In this document: positions 50,955-60,464 of the stretch, in pieces
Position numbering within the stretch: the stretch's first letter is position 1
How the letters are laid out: each line of letters starts with the position of its first letter
Assembly (NCBI RefSeq): GCF_003353175.1
Contig: NZ_QHKS01000015.1
Coordinates: forward strand, 122,438-186,437
Source of the DNA: Paraburkholderia lacunae
Lineage (GTDB): Bacteria > Pseudomonadota > Gammaproteobacteria > Burkholderiales > Burkholderiaceae
Length of the DNA: 64,000 nucleotides
Direction of reading: 5' to 3'
Translations under genes and position numbers: made by a program
The notes under the pieces: model-generated
The model's database searches: none
Told to the model about the DNA's origin: nothing
What the model saw: only the letters and a program-made list of their open reading frames with translations

Positions 50955-52274
50955 ATGGCTAGTCCCGCAAATCCGCTCCACCACCCCGGCGCGGGAGCGC
51001 CGCCTTCCACGTTCGAGGAGGCGACCTACCGCAAGGTCACCTGGCGGCTCGCGCCGTTTCTGATGCTCTGCTACGTGGTCGCGTATCTCGACCGCGTCAA
51101 CGTCGGCTTCGCGAAGCTGCAAATGAGCGCCGATCTGAATCTCAGCGATGCGGTGTACGGCTTCGGCGCGGGGATTTTCTTCCTCGGCTATTTCATCTTC
51201 GAGATTCCCAGCAACGTGATCCTGCACAAGGTGGGCGCGCGCGTGTGGATCGCGCGGATCATGGTGTCGTGGGGCGTGATCTCGATGCTGACCATGTTCA
51301 TCACCACGCCGACGATGTTCTACGTGATGCGCTTCCTGCTCGGTCTGGCAGAGGCGGGATTCTTCCCCGGCATCATCCTGTACCTCACGTACTGGTATCC
51401 GGCGCACCGGCGCGGCCGCATGACCACCTTGTTCATGACGGCGATCGCGTTGTCCGGCGTGATCGGCGGGCCGGTATCCGGCTATATCCTGAAGAGCTTC
51501 AACGGCGCGAACGGCTGGCACGGCTGGCAATGGCTGTTTCTGCTCGAAGGGCTGCCGTCGGTGATCGTCGGCATCATGGTGTTCCTGCTGCTGGACGACC
51601 GCATCTCGAAGGCAAAGTGGCTGAGCGATGAGGAAAAGCAACTGCTCGAACGCCACGTCGCGGCCGAAGAAGCCACCAAGCACGACATGCCGATCCGCCA
51701 GGTGCTGACGAGCGCTCGCGTGCTGATGCTGAGCCTCACGTACTTCTCGTTCGTGATGGGCCTCTATGGCGTGAGCTTCTGGCTGCCGACCATCATCAAG
51801 ACGACCGGCGTCACCGATGCCTTCATGATCGGCCTGTTGTCCGCGATTCCATTCGCGGCGGCGGTGGTCGCCATGGTGTTCGTATCGCGCAGCGCGGACC
51901 GTACGCGCGAGCGCCGCTGGCATATCGCGCTGCCGGCGTTCGCCGGCGCGATCGGGCTGATCCTGTCGGTGGTGTGGGCACACAACACGGTGCTCGCCAT
52001 GGCCTCGCTCACGCTCGCGACGATGGGCATCCTGACCACCCTGCCGCTGTTCTGGAGTCTGCCGACGGCGATCCTCGCCGGCACCGGTGCCGCAGCCGGC
52101 ATCGCGATGATCAACTCGATCGGCAACCTCGCGGGCTTCCTGAGTCCGTATGCGGTCGGCTGGCTCAAGCAGGCGACCGCCGCGAACGATTCCGGCATGT
52201 ACATGCTGGCGGCGTTCATGATTCTCGGCGGGTTGCTGGCGATCAGCGTGCCGGCGAAGATGGTTAGCAAGTAA
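50955..52274 (+). CDS. MFS transporter, anion:cation symporter (ACS) family
   Basis: A 439-residue inner-membrane importer with 12 helices. The ACS signature is LCYVVAYLDRVNVGFAKLQM at the start, followed by GFGAGIFFLGYFIFEIPSNVILHKVGARVWIARI and FLLGLAEAGFFPGIILYLTYWYPAHRRGRM. ACS proteins import organic anions such as phthalate, tartrate, glucarate or 4-hydroxyphenylacetate. With the dehydrogenase pair upstream the module is likely to take up and oxidise a sugar acid or aromatic acid. GAGGAG lies before ATG 50955. A terminator follows. Confidence 0.92.
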   Translation: MASPANPLHHPGAGAPPSTFEEATYRKVTWRLAPFLMLCYVVAYLDRVNVGFAKLQMSADLNLSDAVYGFGAGIFFLGYFIFEIPSNVILHKVGARVWIARIMVSWGVISMLTMFITTPTMFYVMRFLLGLAEAGFFPGIILYLTYWYPAHRRGRMTTLFMTAIALSGVIGGPVSGYILKSFNGANGWHGWQWLFLLEGLPSVIVGIMVFLLLDDRISKAKWLSDEEKQLLERHVAAEEATKHDMPIRQVLTSARVLMLSLTYFSFVMGLYGVSFWLPTIIKTTGVTDAFMIGLLSAIPFAAAVVAMVFVSRSADRTRERRWHIALPAFAGAIGLILSVVWAHNTVLAMASLTLATMGILTTLPLFWSLPTAILAGTGAAAGIAMINSIGNLAGFLSPYAVGWLKQATAANDSGMYMLAAFMILGGLLAISVPAKMVSK

Positions 52275-52357
52275 GCCGATTGACGACGTAGAGCAGGTAG
52301 CGCCGTCAAACGTCCTGCGTCGCATGTCAGGCGTAACGCTTCACGCCCCAACGAAAA

Positions 52358-52391
52358 AGCCCCCGGCATCGCTCGGCGCCGGGGGCTCTTT
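52358..52391. terminator. Terminator between the MFS and hemY genes
   Basis: The stem AGCCCCCGGC / GCCGGGGGCT with an A5 run before and TCTTTTATTT after lies between two converging genes (the MFS gene ends at 52274 and hemY ends at 52442), so it may serve both. Confidence 0.9.
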
Positions 52392-52441
52392 TATTTCCTT
52401 CTACTTCCGCGCCGATTCGAGCACGCGGCAACGCACAACCC

Positions 52442-53632
52442 TCAAACCACATTCATCGCCAGCGCACTCTCGCGATAATGCTGGCTCGCCTTATCCGCAT
52501 CGCCGAGCTGCTCATGCAAACGCGCCAGCGCGCGATGCGAGCGAATCTTCAAGGTCTCGTTGTCGGCCAGTTTCAGCGCGTGTTCGAGGAACGACTGCGC
52601 CTTGCCCCACAGCTGCTGATGCAGACACAAGCGGCCCAGCGCGAACAGCAGATCCGCATCTTCCGGACGCTCCTGCTGCCACCCTTCGGCCTTCTGGATA
52701 AGCGGCAAGGCGTCGCCGGCGGCGGTGTCCGGATAACGACGCAGCAAACGCGCGTCCCAGTTCTGCGCCAGCGCTTCTTCGACGATCTTGCGCGCTTCCT
52801 GCGGACGATTCAGCGAGACCAGCAGTTCGGCAGCGAGATCTGCGAGACGCGGCGAATGACGTTCGGTGGCCGATAGCGAATGCCACAGCTCGAGCAGCGC
52901 ATCGGCATTGTGACGCCGATCACGCAACAGGTTTTCCGCCGCCAGCTGACGCAAACGCACCGCGACCGCCGGATGAATCGCCTCGCGCTTTTCCAGCGTC
53001 TTGACGAGCTTGAGCACTTCGCCCCAGTTCTTCAATTGCTGTTGCGCGCGCAACATGATCTGCTGCGCGTGAATCCGCCGCGCACCCTGCGACTGCATTT
53101 CGGTCAGCGCGGTGAGCGCGCCGTCCGCGTCGCGGCCGTCGGCGCGCATGTCGGCGGTAGCCATCAGGCGCGCGTCCTGCCAGTCGGCTTCGTCGATCTG
53201 CGCGAGCCATTCGTCGCGCCGCGCGTATTCATGCATGCGGTGTGCCGCGGTGGCCGCGATCAAACCGGCTGCGCCCCGGTTGTCGCCCATGGTGAGCGCG
53301 TCCTTCGCGGCTTTTTCAGCGCGCGAAAAACGGCCGGCGTACAGATTGCCGATCGCGTCACGCAACGCGGCGTGCGCCTTCGCGACCCGCGAGCGCGCAC
53401 GATACGCGGCCACACGCTGCGGCATGCGCCAGATATTGCGCACGATGCGCAGGAGCGCATACAGCAGGATGAACAGCACCACCAGGCCGACCACGAACAG
53501 ATTCAGCGAGATGTCGACGCGGTACGGCGGATAGACCAGCAGCACCTGCCCCGTGTCGAAACGCCCGACCACCGCCAGCACCACGGCGACGGCGAACAGC
53601 AACGCAAGCCATAGAAGTCCCCGGATCGCCAT
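52442..53632 (-). CDS. hemY: HemY, haem-biosynthesis-associated TPR membrane protein
   Basis: A 396-residue inner-membrane protein with two N-terminal helices (IRGLLWLALLFAVAVVLAVVG; LFVVGLVVLFILLYALL) followed by a cytosolic series of TPR-like helical repeats (LYAGRFSRAEKAAKDALTMG, LLFALGRLCLHQQLWGKAQSFLEHAL). It is the proteobacterial HemY of the hem operon, not the protoporphyrinogen oxidase that shares the name. It probably organises haem enzymes at the membrane. The ATG at 53632 lies 3 bp after the hemDX stop, so the cistron is coupled. Confidence 0.9.
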   Translation of the reverse strand: MAIRGLLWLALLFAVAVVLAVVGRFDTGQVLLVYPPYRVDISLNLFVVGLVVLFILLYALLRIVRNIWRMPQRVAAYRARSRVAKAHAALRDAIGNLYAGRFSRAEKAAKDALTMGDNRGAAGLIAATAAHRMHEYARRDEWLAQIDEADWQDARLMATADMRADGRDADGALTALTEMQSQGARRIHAQQIMLRAQQQLKNWGEVLKLVKTLEKREAIHPAVAVRLRQLAAENLLRDRRHNADALLELWHSLSATERHSPRLADLAAELLVSLNRPQEARKIVEEALAQNWDARLLRRYPDTAAGDALPLIQKAEGWQQERPEDADLLFALGRLCLHQQLWGKAQSFLEHALKLADNETLKIRSHRALARLHEQLGDADKASQHYRESALAMNVV

Positions 53633-53634
53633 GA

Positions 53635-55656
53635 TTAACCTCGGCTCCGGTATTGGCTGACGGCCTGCAGGCTCGTATTCAGATTCGGCACCTCGACTGC
53701 CACCGAGCCCGCGTCCACCTGCCTGACCAGATCGATCACGGTCTGCGTCTTCTTCGACGTGTTGTCGAAGTAGCGGCCGAGCGCGGCGTCCGCCGCGTGC
53801 AGGTCGGACTTCAGCGTGGTCTGGTTGCGCGAGAGCAGCGCAAGCCGCGCCGACAGCAAGCGCATCTTCAGATTCTCGCGTACGAAGTAGCCTTGATCCG
53901 GTGCGACGAGCATGGCGTCGGCGTTGTCGATGCGGCGCACCTGCACGAGGCTGGTCAGTTGCTGGCCGATGCCGCTCGTGACTTCGCGCCACCACACTTT
54001 CCAGCGCGGCTCGCCGGTAGCCGCGGCCACCTTCGCCGTGTCGGCCCAGGTGGCCGCCTTGGGCGTGGCATGGGCGATCGGTGCTTCGCCGGAAAGCGGC
54101 AAGCTGTCGACCTGGTCGATCGCGTTGTCGAGCTTGATGGCCAGACCCGTGAGATCGGTGGAAGGCGCCGCCTTCAGCTTGTCGATGTCTTGCGCGATAG
54201 CCTTGCGCACGGCCACCACCTGCGCGCCGTCCGAAGCGGCGAGGCGGGTGTCCGCGCTTTGCAGCGCGAACAGCGCGAGTTGCGTGTTGCCGGTGAGCTG
54301 CAACTGCTGGCTCGCCGCCGAGAGCATCTGGCCGACTTCAGCCAGCGTCCAGTCATCGCGATTGCGCGCGAGATCGGCGTATTGCTGCTGCAATGCCTGC
54401 TGCGCGCTTTGCGCATCCGCAAGCTTGCCTTCGAGCTGCGCGACCTGCGAGTCCGACTGATGAACCGTGGCAAGCGCCTGATCGGTCTTGACGCGCAGTT
54501 CATTGGTCTGCGCGTCGTTGGCTTGCTGGCGTTGCGCGAGCTGCTGCTCGGCGCGCTCCACCTTGCGATTGAGCGCATAGCCGCCCACGCCAGCCGCACA
54601 GGCGATGATCACCACGACAAACCACAGCAGCGGTCCGCTCGCGCTGCGGCGCTTTTGCTGCGCTTCGTAGGGCGTGAAGGGTTGATTCGGCGGCAACGCA
54701 GTGGTCGCGGCCGGCTGGGGTGAGGCGTTCGTGGATGCGTTCGTTTCAGTCATGCGTGATTTAGCCGGTGGTTGAGCCGGATTGGACGGTACCGGTTGAA
54801 CAACGGGAGGCACGGCGGCAAGCAAGGCACGGACAATTCGCTCATCGCCCGCGCCGGACACCGTAATGCTATCAAAACCCAATGCCCGCGCGGTCTGCGC
54901 AATGCGGGGATGCGGCGTGACGAGCGTGGCTTGTTTCAGCTGCGCGATCTCGTCGGCGGTGAGATGGTCTTGCGCGAGTTCGTGCAGATTGCGCACGCCT
55001 TCGGAACTGGTGAGGAGCCACGCATGCGGTGCGCCTGCCAGCAGCGCGTGCACGCGCGCCCACGCGGCGATCGACGGTTCCGGCACGAGACGCCGATAGG
55101 CCGCCACCGTCTCGACTTCGGCGCCCGCTTCGCGCAGACGGTCGGCCAGCCACTCGCGGCCGCCGTCGCCGCGCACGATCAGTACGCGTTTGCCTGCGGG
55201 CGTCGCCGCGCCGAGCGCGGTGTCGATGGCGGCAAAGAGGCCTTCGGAATCGAAGCGCGCCGTGTCGTCGTCGGCCACGGCAGGCGGGCTGACGACCTGG
55301 TGCGCGGGCGCCGCGACGCCGTGGCGCGCGAGCGCCTGCACGCTGCCGGGGCCGACTACGCCGATCGGCAGCGCATGCGGCCAGATCGCGTTGCTGCGAG
55401 CAAACGCGTGGTCGATCGCGTTCGGCGACACGAACACCACCAGCGCATAGCGTTCGAGCGAGGCCAGCGCGGCGCGCAACGGCGCGTCGTCCGCCACAGG
55501 CGCGATCTCGATCAGCGGGAACTCCAGCGTGACGATGCCGGCCGCCACGAGCAGCGCAGTCAGTTCGCTCGACTGACCGGCCGGTCGCGTAATCACGGCC
55601 GTGAATGCCGCCTCGCCGACGGAAGACGATGCGTTGCCTGGAATAGCGGCCGCCAT
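53635..55656 (-). CDS. hemDX: Fused uroporphyrinogen-III synthase and HemX
   Basis: A 673-residue fusion. Residues ~1-270 are HemD: AVITRPAGQSSELTALLVAAGI, VFVSPNAIDHAF, VGPGSVQALARHG, VLIVRGDGGREWLADRLREAGAEVETVAAY. It closes hydroxymethylbilane with ring inversion. After a Pro-rich linker a Met at residue 302 begins HemX: a disordered stretch, one membrane helix (LLWFVVVIIACAAGVGGYAL), a long coiled coil rich in Gln and an alpha-helical periplasmic domain. The HemX part is believed to act as a scaffold. No stop codon separates the parts. The start ATG overlaps the hemC stop by 1 nt; internal start at 54753 could also produce HemX alone. Confidence 0.93.
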   Translation of the reverse strand: MAAAIPGNASSSVGEAAFTAVITRPAGQSSELTALLVAAGIVTLEFPLIEIAPVADDAPLRAALASLERYALVVFVSPNAIDHAFARSNAIWPHALPIGVVGPGSVQALARHGVAAPAHQVVSPPAVADDDTARFDSEGLFAAIDTALGAATPAGKRVLIVRGDGGREWLADRLREAGAEVETVAAYRRLVPEPSIAAWARVHALLAGAPHAWLLTSSEGVRNLHELAQDHLTADEIAQLKQATLVTPHPRIAQTARALGFDSITVSGAGDERIVRALLAAVPPVVQPVPSNPAQPPAKSRMTETNASTNASPQPAATTALPPNQPFTPYEAQQKRRSASGPLLWFVVVIIACAAGVGGYALNRKVERAEQQLAQRQQANDAQTNELRVKTDQALATVHQSDSQVAQLEGKLADAQSAQQALQQQYADLARNRDDWTLAEVGQMLSAASQQLQLTGNTQLALFALQSADTRLAASDGAQVVAVRKAIAQDIDKLKAAPSTDLTGLAIKLDNAIDQVDSLPLSGEAPIAHATPKAATWADTAKVAAATGEPRWKVWWREVTSGIGQQLTSLVQVRRIDNADAMLVAPDQGYFVRENLKMRLLSARLALLSRNQTTLKSDLHAADAALGRYFDNTSKKTQTVIDLVRQVDAGSVAVEVPNLNTSLQAVSQYRSRG

Positions 55657-56645
55657 CACTCGCCGGTCACCGCGCCGGCGGGGCCGCTCGCCGTGCTGAG
55701 CGCGCGGACGATTTCCATGGCGCCCTGCTGTTCGAGCGCGTTCGCCACTTGCTGGCCGAGCGCGACCGCGCCTTCGATGCCCGGCGCGGGCGCCGACGCC
55801 TGCGCGCTCAACACGCGCCGGCCATCGGGCGTCGCGACGATGCCGCGCAGATGCAGCGCGCCGTCGTGCCAGCTCGCATAAGCCGCGAGCGGCACTTCGC
55901 AACTGCCGCCGAGCGCGCGCGACACCATCCGCTCCGCTTCGACGGCGGCGGCCGTGGCTTCGTGATGTAGCGGCGCGAGCCATGCCGCGAGGTCGGCGCG
56001 GTCGGCGCGAATCTCGATGCCGAGCGCGCCCTGACCGGCTGCGGGCAGGCTATCTTCGGGATCGAGCAACGCGCGGATGCGTTCGGCCAGACCCAACCGC
56101 TTCAGACCGGCAGCAGCCAGAATGATCGCCGCGTAGTCGCCGCGATCGAGTTTCGACAGCCGCGTATCCAGATTGCCGCGCAACGGCCGCACTTCCAGAT
56201 GCGGATAGCGCATGCGCAGCATCGCTTCGCGGCGCAGGCTGGAGGTGCCGACCACGGCGCCGGCCGGCAGCGCGGCTAGCGAATCGTATTCGTTGGACAC
56301 CAGCGCATCGCGCGGGTCTTCGCGCTCCATGATGGTGGACAGCGCGAAGCCGGCGGGCAATTCCATCGGCACGTCTTTGAGCGAATGCACGGCCAGATCG
56401 GCGCGGCCGTCGGCCAGCGCGCTCTCCAGCTCCTTGACGAAGAGGCCCTTGCCGCCGACCTTCGACAACGTGCGATCGAGAATTTGATCGCCGCGTGTGG
56501 TCATCCCGAGGATTTTTACGTCGCAAGATGGATATAATTTGTGCAGCGCACATCGCACATGCTCCGCCTGCCACATGGCCAGGCGGCTTTCTCGCGACGC
56601 AATCACAAGCGTGTGGGGTGGCGCGGATAACGTCTCGGTGTTCAT
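55656..56645 (-). CDS. hemC: Porphobilinogen deaminase (hydroxymethylbilane synthase)
   Basis: A 329-residue enzyme that polymerises four porphobilinogens. The start MNTETLSAPPHTLVIASRESRLAMWQAEHV, the substrate-loop Lys and Arg (TRGDQILD, SLKDVPMELP), GTSSLRREAML, RGNLDTRLSKL and the cofactor Cys in LGGSCEVPLAAYA are all visible. Start at 56645 gives the usual length; the longer frame to 56693 is less likely. It is the first gene of hemC-hemDX-hemY, divergent from ppc with 379 bp between. Confidence 0.96.
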   Translation of the reverse strand: MNTETLSAPPHTLVIASRESRLAMWQAEHVRCALHKLYPSCDVKILGMTTRGDQILDRTLSKVGGKGLFVKELESALADGRADLAVHSLKDVPMELPAGFALSTIMEREDPRDALVSNEYDSLAALPAGAVVGTSSLRREAMLRMRYPHLEVRPLRGNLDTRLSKLDRGDYAAIILAAAGLKRLGLAERIRALLDPEDSLPAAGQGALGIEIRADRADLAAWLAPLHHEATAAAVEAERMVSRALGGSCEVPLAAYASWHDGALHLRGIVATPDGRRVLSAQASAPAPGIEGAVALGQQVANALEQQGAMEIVRALSTASGPAGAVTGE

Positions 56646-57024
56646 TAGCTTGCTGATCGAATGACGGGATGTAATAACAATCAATGTTAGCACGCGCCCT
56701 TGTGTCTTCAGGCACGCCGGAGCGCCGTGCTGGCGCGGTATCGATGGAGGAGACGGGCTTTCGCGCGGCGCGCACCTGCCACATCCTTCGCCTGTTCACG
56801 CACGGTCGTTCGCGCATCGTGCGGCGGCATGCGCGATGATGCAGTGCGGCGTCTCGTGTATAGCGTGCACGTAGTATGCGTTTCGTGCGCATTGTGCAAA
56901 GCGCGCGCGGCCCAATCCCCAGCGCATGTCCATCGACGCGTATCGTTTTCCTGCAGTCCAAGCAGTAGCCACGTAGTAGCAGTCCATCGTTCAATAGACC
57001 CTGGCTTCCCTGAGGAAACCCATC
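56646..57024. other. Divergent promoter region hemC / ppc
   Basis: 379 bp between the hemC start and the ppc start. It must contain both promoters. I see short T/A-rich segments near 56680 (ATAACAATCAATGTTAGC) that are plausible for hemC, but no clear operator, riboswitch or ORF. Confidence 0.5.
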
Positions 57025-60000
57025 GTGACGTCTTCCGGATCGGCGCGCCCTGCTCGCCGCAACACCGCATCGCCCAACGCTTCCGCGGCCGACGCCGCCG
57101 TTGCATCCGGCGCTTCCGCCGCTTCTGCTCCCGAGGCCGCGCCGGCCAAACGCACCGCCAAAGTGGCCAAAGCGGCTCAGGCAGCGAATGCCGCCAAAAC
57201 CCCAAAAGCCGCCAAAGCTTCCATGCCCGTGAAGGCCAGCGCGGCAACGCAAGCCGCCACCGCCGACAAGGCAGCGAAACCGGCCAAGGCCGGATCCACG
57301 AAGATCAAGATCAAAGCCGCCGCAGGCGAAACCCTCGCGGCTCCAGACGCGAAGACGGCGAAAACGGCAAAAACCGCAAAAACGCCCAAGCTGCAAGCCG
57401 TCTCGAAAGATACGCTCGCGCCGGCGCCGAAAAACGGCGGCCGCACGCGTGAAGACAAGGACCACCCGCTGTTCCAGGACATCCGTTATCTCGGACGGCT
57501 GCTCGGCGATGTCCTGCGCGAGCAGGAAGGTGACGCGGTGTTCGACGTCGTGGAAACGATCCGTCAGACCGCTGTGCGCTTTCGCCGCGAAGACGACAGC
57601 ACAGCCGCGCAGACGCTCGACAAGAAGCTGCGTTCACTGAGTCCGGAGCAAACGGTTAGCGTGGTGCGTGCCTTCAGCTATTTCTCGCACCTCGCGAATA
57701 TTGCCGAAGACCGTCACCGCAACCGCCGTCACCGCATTCACGAGCTGGCCGGTTCGACCTCGCAGCCGGGCACCGTCGCGCATGCGCTCGAACGGCTGGT
57801 CGAAGCGGGCGCCGCCGCGACGCCGGTCTTGCAGCAGTTCTTCAACGAAGCGCTGATCGTGCCGGTGCTGACCGCGCACCCCACCGAAGTGCAGCGCAAG
57901 AGCATTCTCGACGCCCAGCACGACATCGCACGCCTGCTCGCCGAACGCGACCAGCCGCTGACCGAACGCGAGCGAGCGCACAACGAAGCGATGCTGCGCG
58001 CCCGCGTCACGTCGCTTTGGCAAACCCGGATGCTGCGCGATGCCCGGCTGACGGTCGCCGATGAAATCGAAAACGCGCTGTCGTATTACCGCGCCACCTT
58101 CCTCGAAGAAATCCCCGCGCTCTACGCCGACATCGAAGACGCACTCACCGAGCACGGGCTCGCCGCGCGCCTGCCGCCCTTCTTCCAGATGGGCAGCTGG
58201 ATCGGCGGCGACCGCGACGGCAATCCGAACGTCACGGCGGAAACCCTTGAGCACGCGATCACGCGCCAGGCCGCGGTGATCTTCGAACACTACATGGAGC
58301 AGGTGCACAAGCTCGGCGCGGAGTTGTCGGTATCGAACCTGCTGGCCGGCGCGAGCGACGCACTGAAAGAACTCGCCGCCGCCTCGCCCGACCAGTCGCC
58401 GCATCGCGTCGACGAGCCGTATCGCCGCGCGCTGATCGGCGTGTACACGCGGCTCGCGGCGAGCGCGCGCGTGCGCCTCGGCGAAGGCAGCGTGCCGGTG
58501 CGCAGCGCCGGCCGCGGCGCGGCGCCGGTGCGCGCCAAACCGTACGGCGACGCGAGCGAATTCGTGCGCGACCTGCATGTGCTGATCGATTCGCTCGCCG
58601 AGCATCACGGCGCGTCGCTGGCCGCACCGCGCCTGTCGCCGCTCGCTCGCGCTGCCGAAGTGTTCGGTTTTCACCTCGCCAGCATCGACCTGCGTCAAAG
58701 CTCCGACATCCATGAAGCCGTGATCGCGGAGTTGCTGAAACGCGCGGGCGTGGAGGCGGACTATGCGGCGCTCTCCGAAGCGGACAAGTTGCACGTGCTG
58801 CTCGCGGAACTCGCGCAGCCGCGTCTGCTGCGCTCGCCGTACGTCGAGTATTCCGACCTCGTGAAGAGCGAACTCGGCGTGCTCGAAGAGGCCCGCGTCA
58901 CGCGCGAGAAGTTCGGCGCGCGCGCGGTGCGCAACTACATCATTTCGCACACGGAGACGGTCAGCGATCTCGTCGAAGTGATGCTGCTGCAGAAAGAAAC
59001 CGGCCTGCTGCAGGGTCGTCTCGGCGACGCCAACAATCCGGCGAGAGCCGGGCTCATGGTGATTCCGCTGTTCGAGACGATCCCCGACTTGCGCAACGCA
59101 CCTCACATCATGCGCGATCTGATCGCGCTGCCGGGCGTCGGCGCACTGATCGAACATCAAGGCAACGAGCAGGAAGTGATGCTCGGCTACTCGGACAGCA
59201 ACAAGGACGGCGGCTTCCTCACGTCGAACTGGGAGCTGTACCGTGCCGAGCTCGCGCTGGTGTCGCTGTTCAACGAGCGCGGCGTGACGCTGCGCCTGTT
59301 CCATGGACGCGGAGGCACGGTCGGCCGCGGCGGCGGCCCGACCTATCAGGCGATTCTGTCGCAGCCGCCGGGCACCGTCGACGGCCAGATCCGCTTGACC
59401 GAGCAAGGCGAAGTGATCGCGAGCAAGTTCGGCAATCCGGAAATCGGCCGGCGCAACCTCGAAACCGTGGTCGCCGCGACGCTTGAAGCATCGCTGCTGC
59501 CGCACGGCAATGCGCCCGAGCAACTACCCGTTTTCGAAGAGACGATGCAGCAATTGTCCGATGCGGCGATGGCGTCTTATCGCGCGCTGGTCTACGAGAC
59601 ACCTGGCTTCAAGGAGTATTTCTTCGAATCGACGCCGATCTCGGAGATCGCCGAACTGAACATCGGCAGCCGTCCGGCTGCGCGTAAATTGCAGGACCCG
59701 AAGCAACGCAAGATCGAAGATCTGCGCGCGATTCCGTGGGGCTTCTCATGGGGCCAATGCCGTTTGCTGCTCACCGGCTGGTACGGTTTCGGCAGCGCGG
59801 TGGCCGCGCATCTGGACGGCGCGCCGAGCGACGCGGAACGCGTACGCCGTCTCGCGCTGCTCAAGAAGATGTACAAGACGTGGCCGTTCTTCTCGACCCT
59901 GCTGTCGAACATGGACATGGTGCTGGCGAAGACCGACCTCGCGGTGGCCTCGCGCTACGCGCAACTGGTGTCCGACAAGAAGCTGCGCAAGCACGTGTTC

Positions 60001-60252
60001 GAGCGGATCGTCGCGGAATGGGAGCGCACCTCGAAGGTGTTGTCGGAAATCACCGGCAAGAGCGAGCGGCTCGCGGAAAATCCGCTGCTCGCGCGTTCGA
60101 TCAAGAACCGCTTCCCGTATCTCGACCCGCTCAATCACCTGCAGGTGGAACTGCTCAAGCGTCACCGCGCGGGCGACACCAACGCGCGCGTGCGTCGCGG
60201 GATTCATCTGAGCATCAACGGGATCGCCGCGGGCCTGCGTAATACGGGCTGA
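57025..60252 (+). CDS. ppc: Phosphoenolpyruvate carboxylase with Ala/Lys-rich N-terminal extension
   Basis: A 1075-residue enzyme that makes oxaloacetate from PEP and bicarbonate. The core starts at ~residue 144 (DKDHPLFQDI). Key motifs are TAHPTEVQRKS (catalytic His), GGDRDGNPNVT, HGRGGTVGRGGGP, MLGYSDSNKDGG and the allosteric C-terminus RNTG. The first ~140 residues are not part of the usual enzyme: Ala/Lys/Pro-rich with repeated AAK, KTAK and PKAAKA units, resembling histone H1 tails. The GTG start with GAGGAA upstream is supported, but ATG or GTG codons within the extension might be used. It is divergent from hemC. Confidence 0.95.
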   Translation: MTSSGSARPARRNTASPNASAADAAVASGASAASAPEAAPAKRTAKVAKAAQAANAAKTPKAAKASMPVKASAATQAATADKAAKPAKAGSTKIKIKAAAGETLAAPDAKTAKTAKTAKTPKLQAVSKDTLAPAPKNGGRTREDKDHPLFQDIRYLGRLLGDVLREQEGDAVFDVVETIRQTAVRFRREDDSTAAQTLDKKLRSLSPEQTVSVVRAFSYFSHLANIAEDRHRNRRHRIHELAGSTSQPGTVAHALERLVEAGAAATPVLQQFFNEALIVPVLTAHPTEVQRKSILDAQHDIARLLAERDQPLTERERAHNEAMLRARVTSLWQTRMLRDARLTVADEIENALSYYRATFLEEIPALYADIEDALTEHGLAARLPPFFQMGSWIGGDRDGNPNVTAETLEHAITRQAAVIFEHYMEQVHKLGAELSVSNLLAGASDALKELAAASPDQSPHRVDEPYRRALIGVYTRLAASARVRLGEGSVPVRSAGRGAAPVRAKPYGDASEFVRDLHVLIDSLAEHHGASLAAPRLSPLARAAEVFGFHLASIDLRQSSDIHEAVIAELLKRAGVEADYAALSEADKLHVLLAELAQPRLLRSPYVEYSDLVKSELGVLEEARVTREKFGARAVRNYIISHTETVSDLVEVMLLQKETGLLQGRLGDANNPARAGLMVIPLFETIPDLRNAPHIMRDLIALPGVGALIEHQGNEQEVMLGYSDSNKDGGFLTSNWELYRAELALVSLFNERGVTLRLFHGRGGTVGRGGGPTYQAILSQPPGTVDGQIRLTEQGEVIASKFGNPEIGRRNLETVVAATLEASLLPHGNAPEQLPVFEETMQQLSDAAMASYRALVYETPGFKEYFFESTPISEIAELNIGSRPAARKLQDPKQRKIEDLRAIPWGFSWGQCRLLLTGWYGFGSAVAAHLDGAPSDAERVRRLALLKKMYKTWPFFSTLLSNMDMVLAKTDLAVASRYAQLVSDKKLRKHVFERIVAEWERTSKVLSEITGKSERLAENPLLARSIKNRFPYLDPLNHLQVELLKRHRAGDTNARVRRGIHLSINGIAAGLRNTG

Positions 60253-60380
60253 CGCTTCTTGGCGACGTGGCGGGTGTGCGGCTTGCTGCGCCCCGCTATG
60301 TTCGAACCGTCCGCTGCACGCGGCGGAATGTCGGTTGCGGCATTCCGCCGTTTTCTTTTTTGCGGCTTTTAGCGCGGCTT

Positions 60381-60464
60381 ATTGCGCTGTCTGTTGCGCT
60401 GTCTGTTGCGCTGTCTGTTGCGCTGTTAGTTGCGCGACCTGCTGCGCTGCTTATTGCGCTTCGA
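60381..60464. repeat. Seven copies of a 12-nt repeat running into the end of the methyltransferase gene
   Basis: Units such as ATTGCGCTGTCT, GTTGCGCTGTCT (three near-identical copies), then GTTGCGCTGTTA, GTTGCGCGACCT, GCTGCGCTGCTT and ATTGCGCTTCGA. The last unit contains the stop codon and final codons of the leftward methyltransferase. Read leftward, the array looks like multiple copies of that 3' end (GAAGCGCAATAA). Confidence 0.9.
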
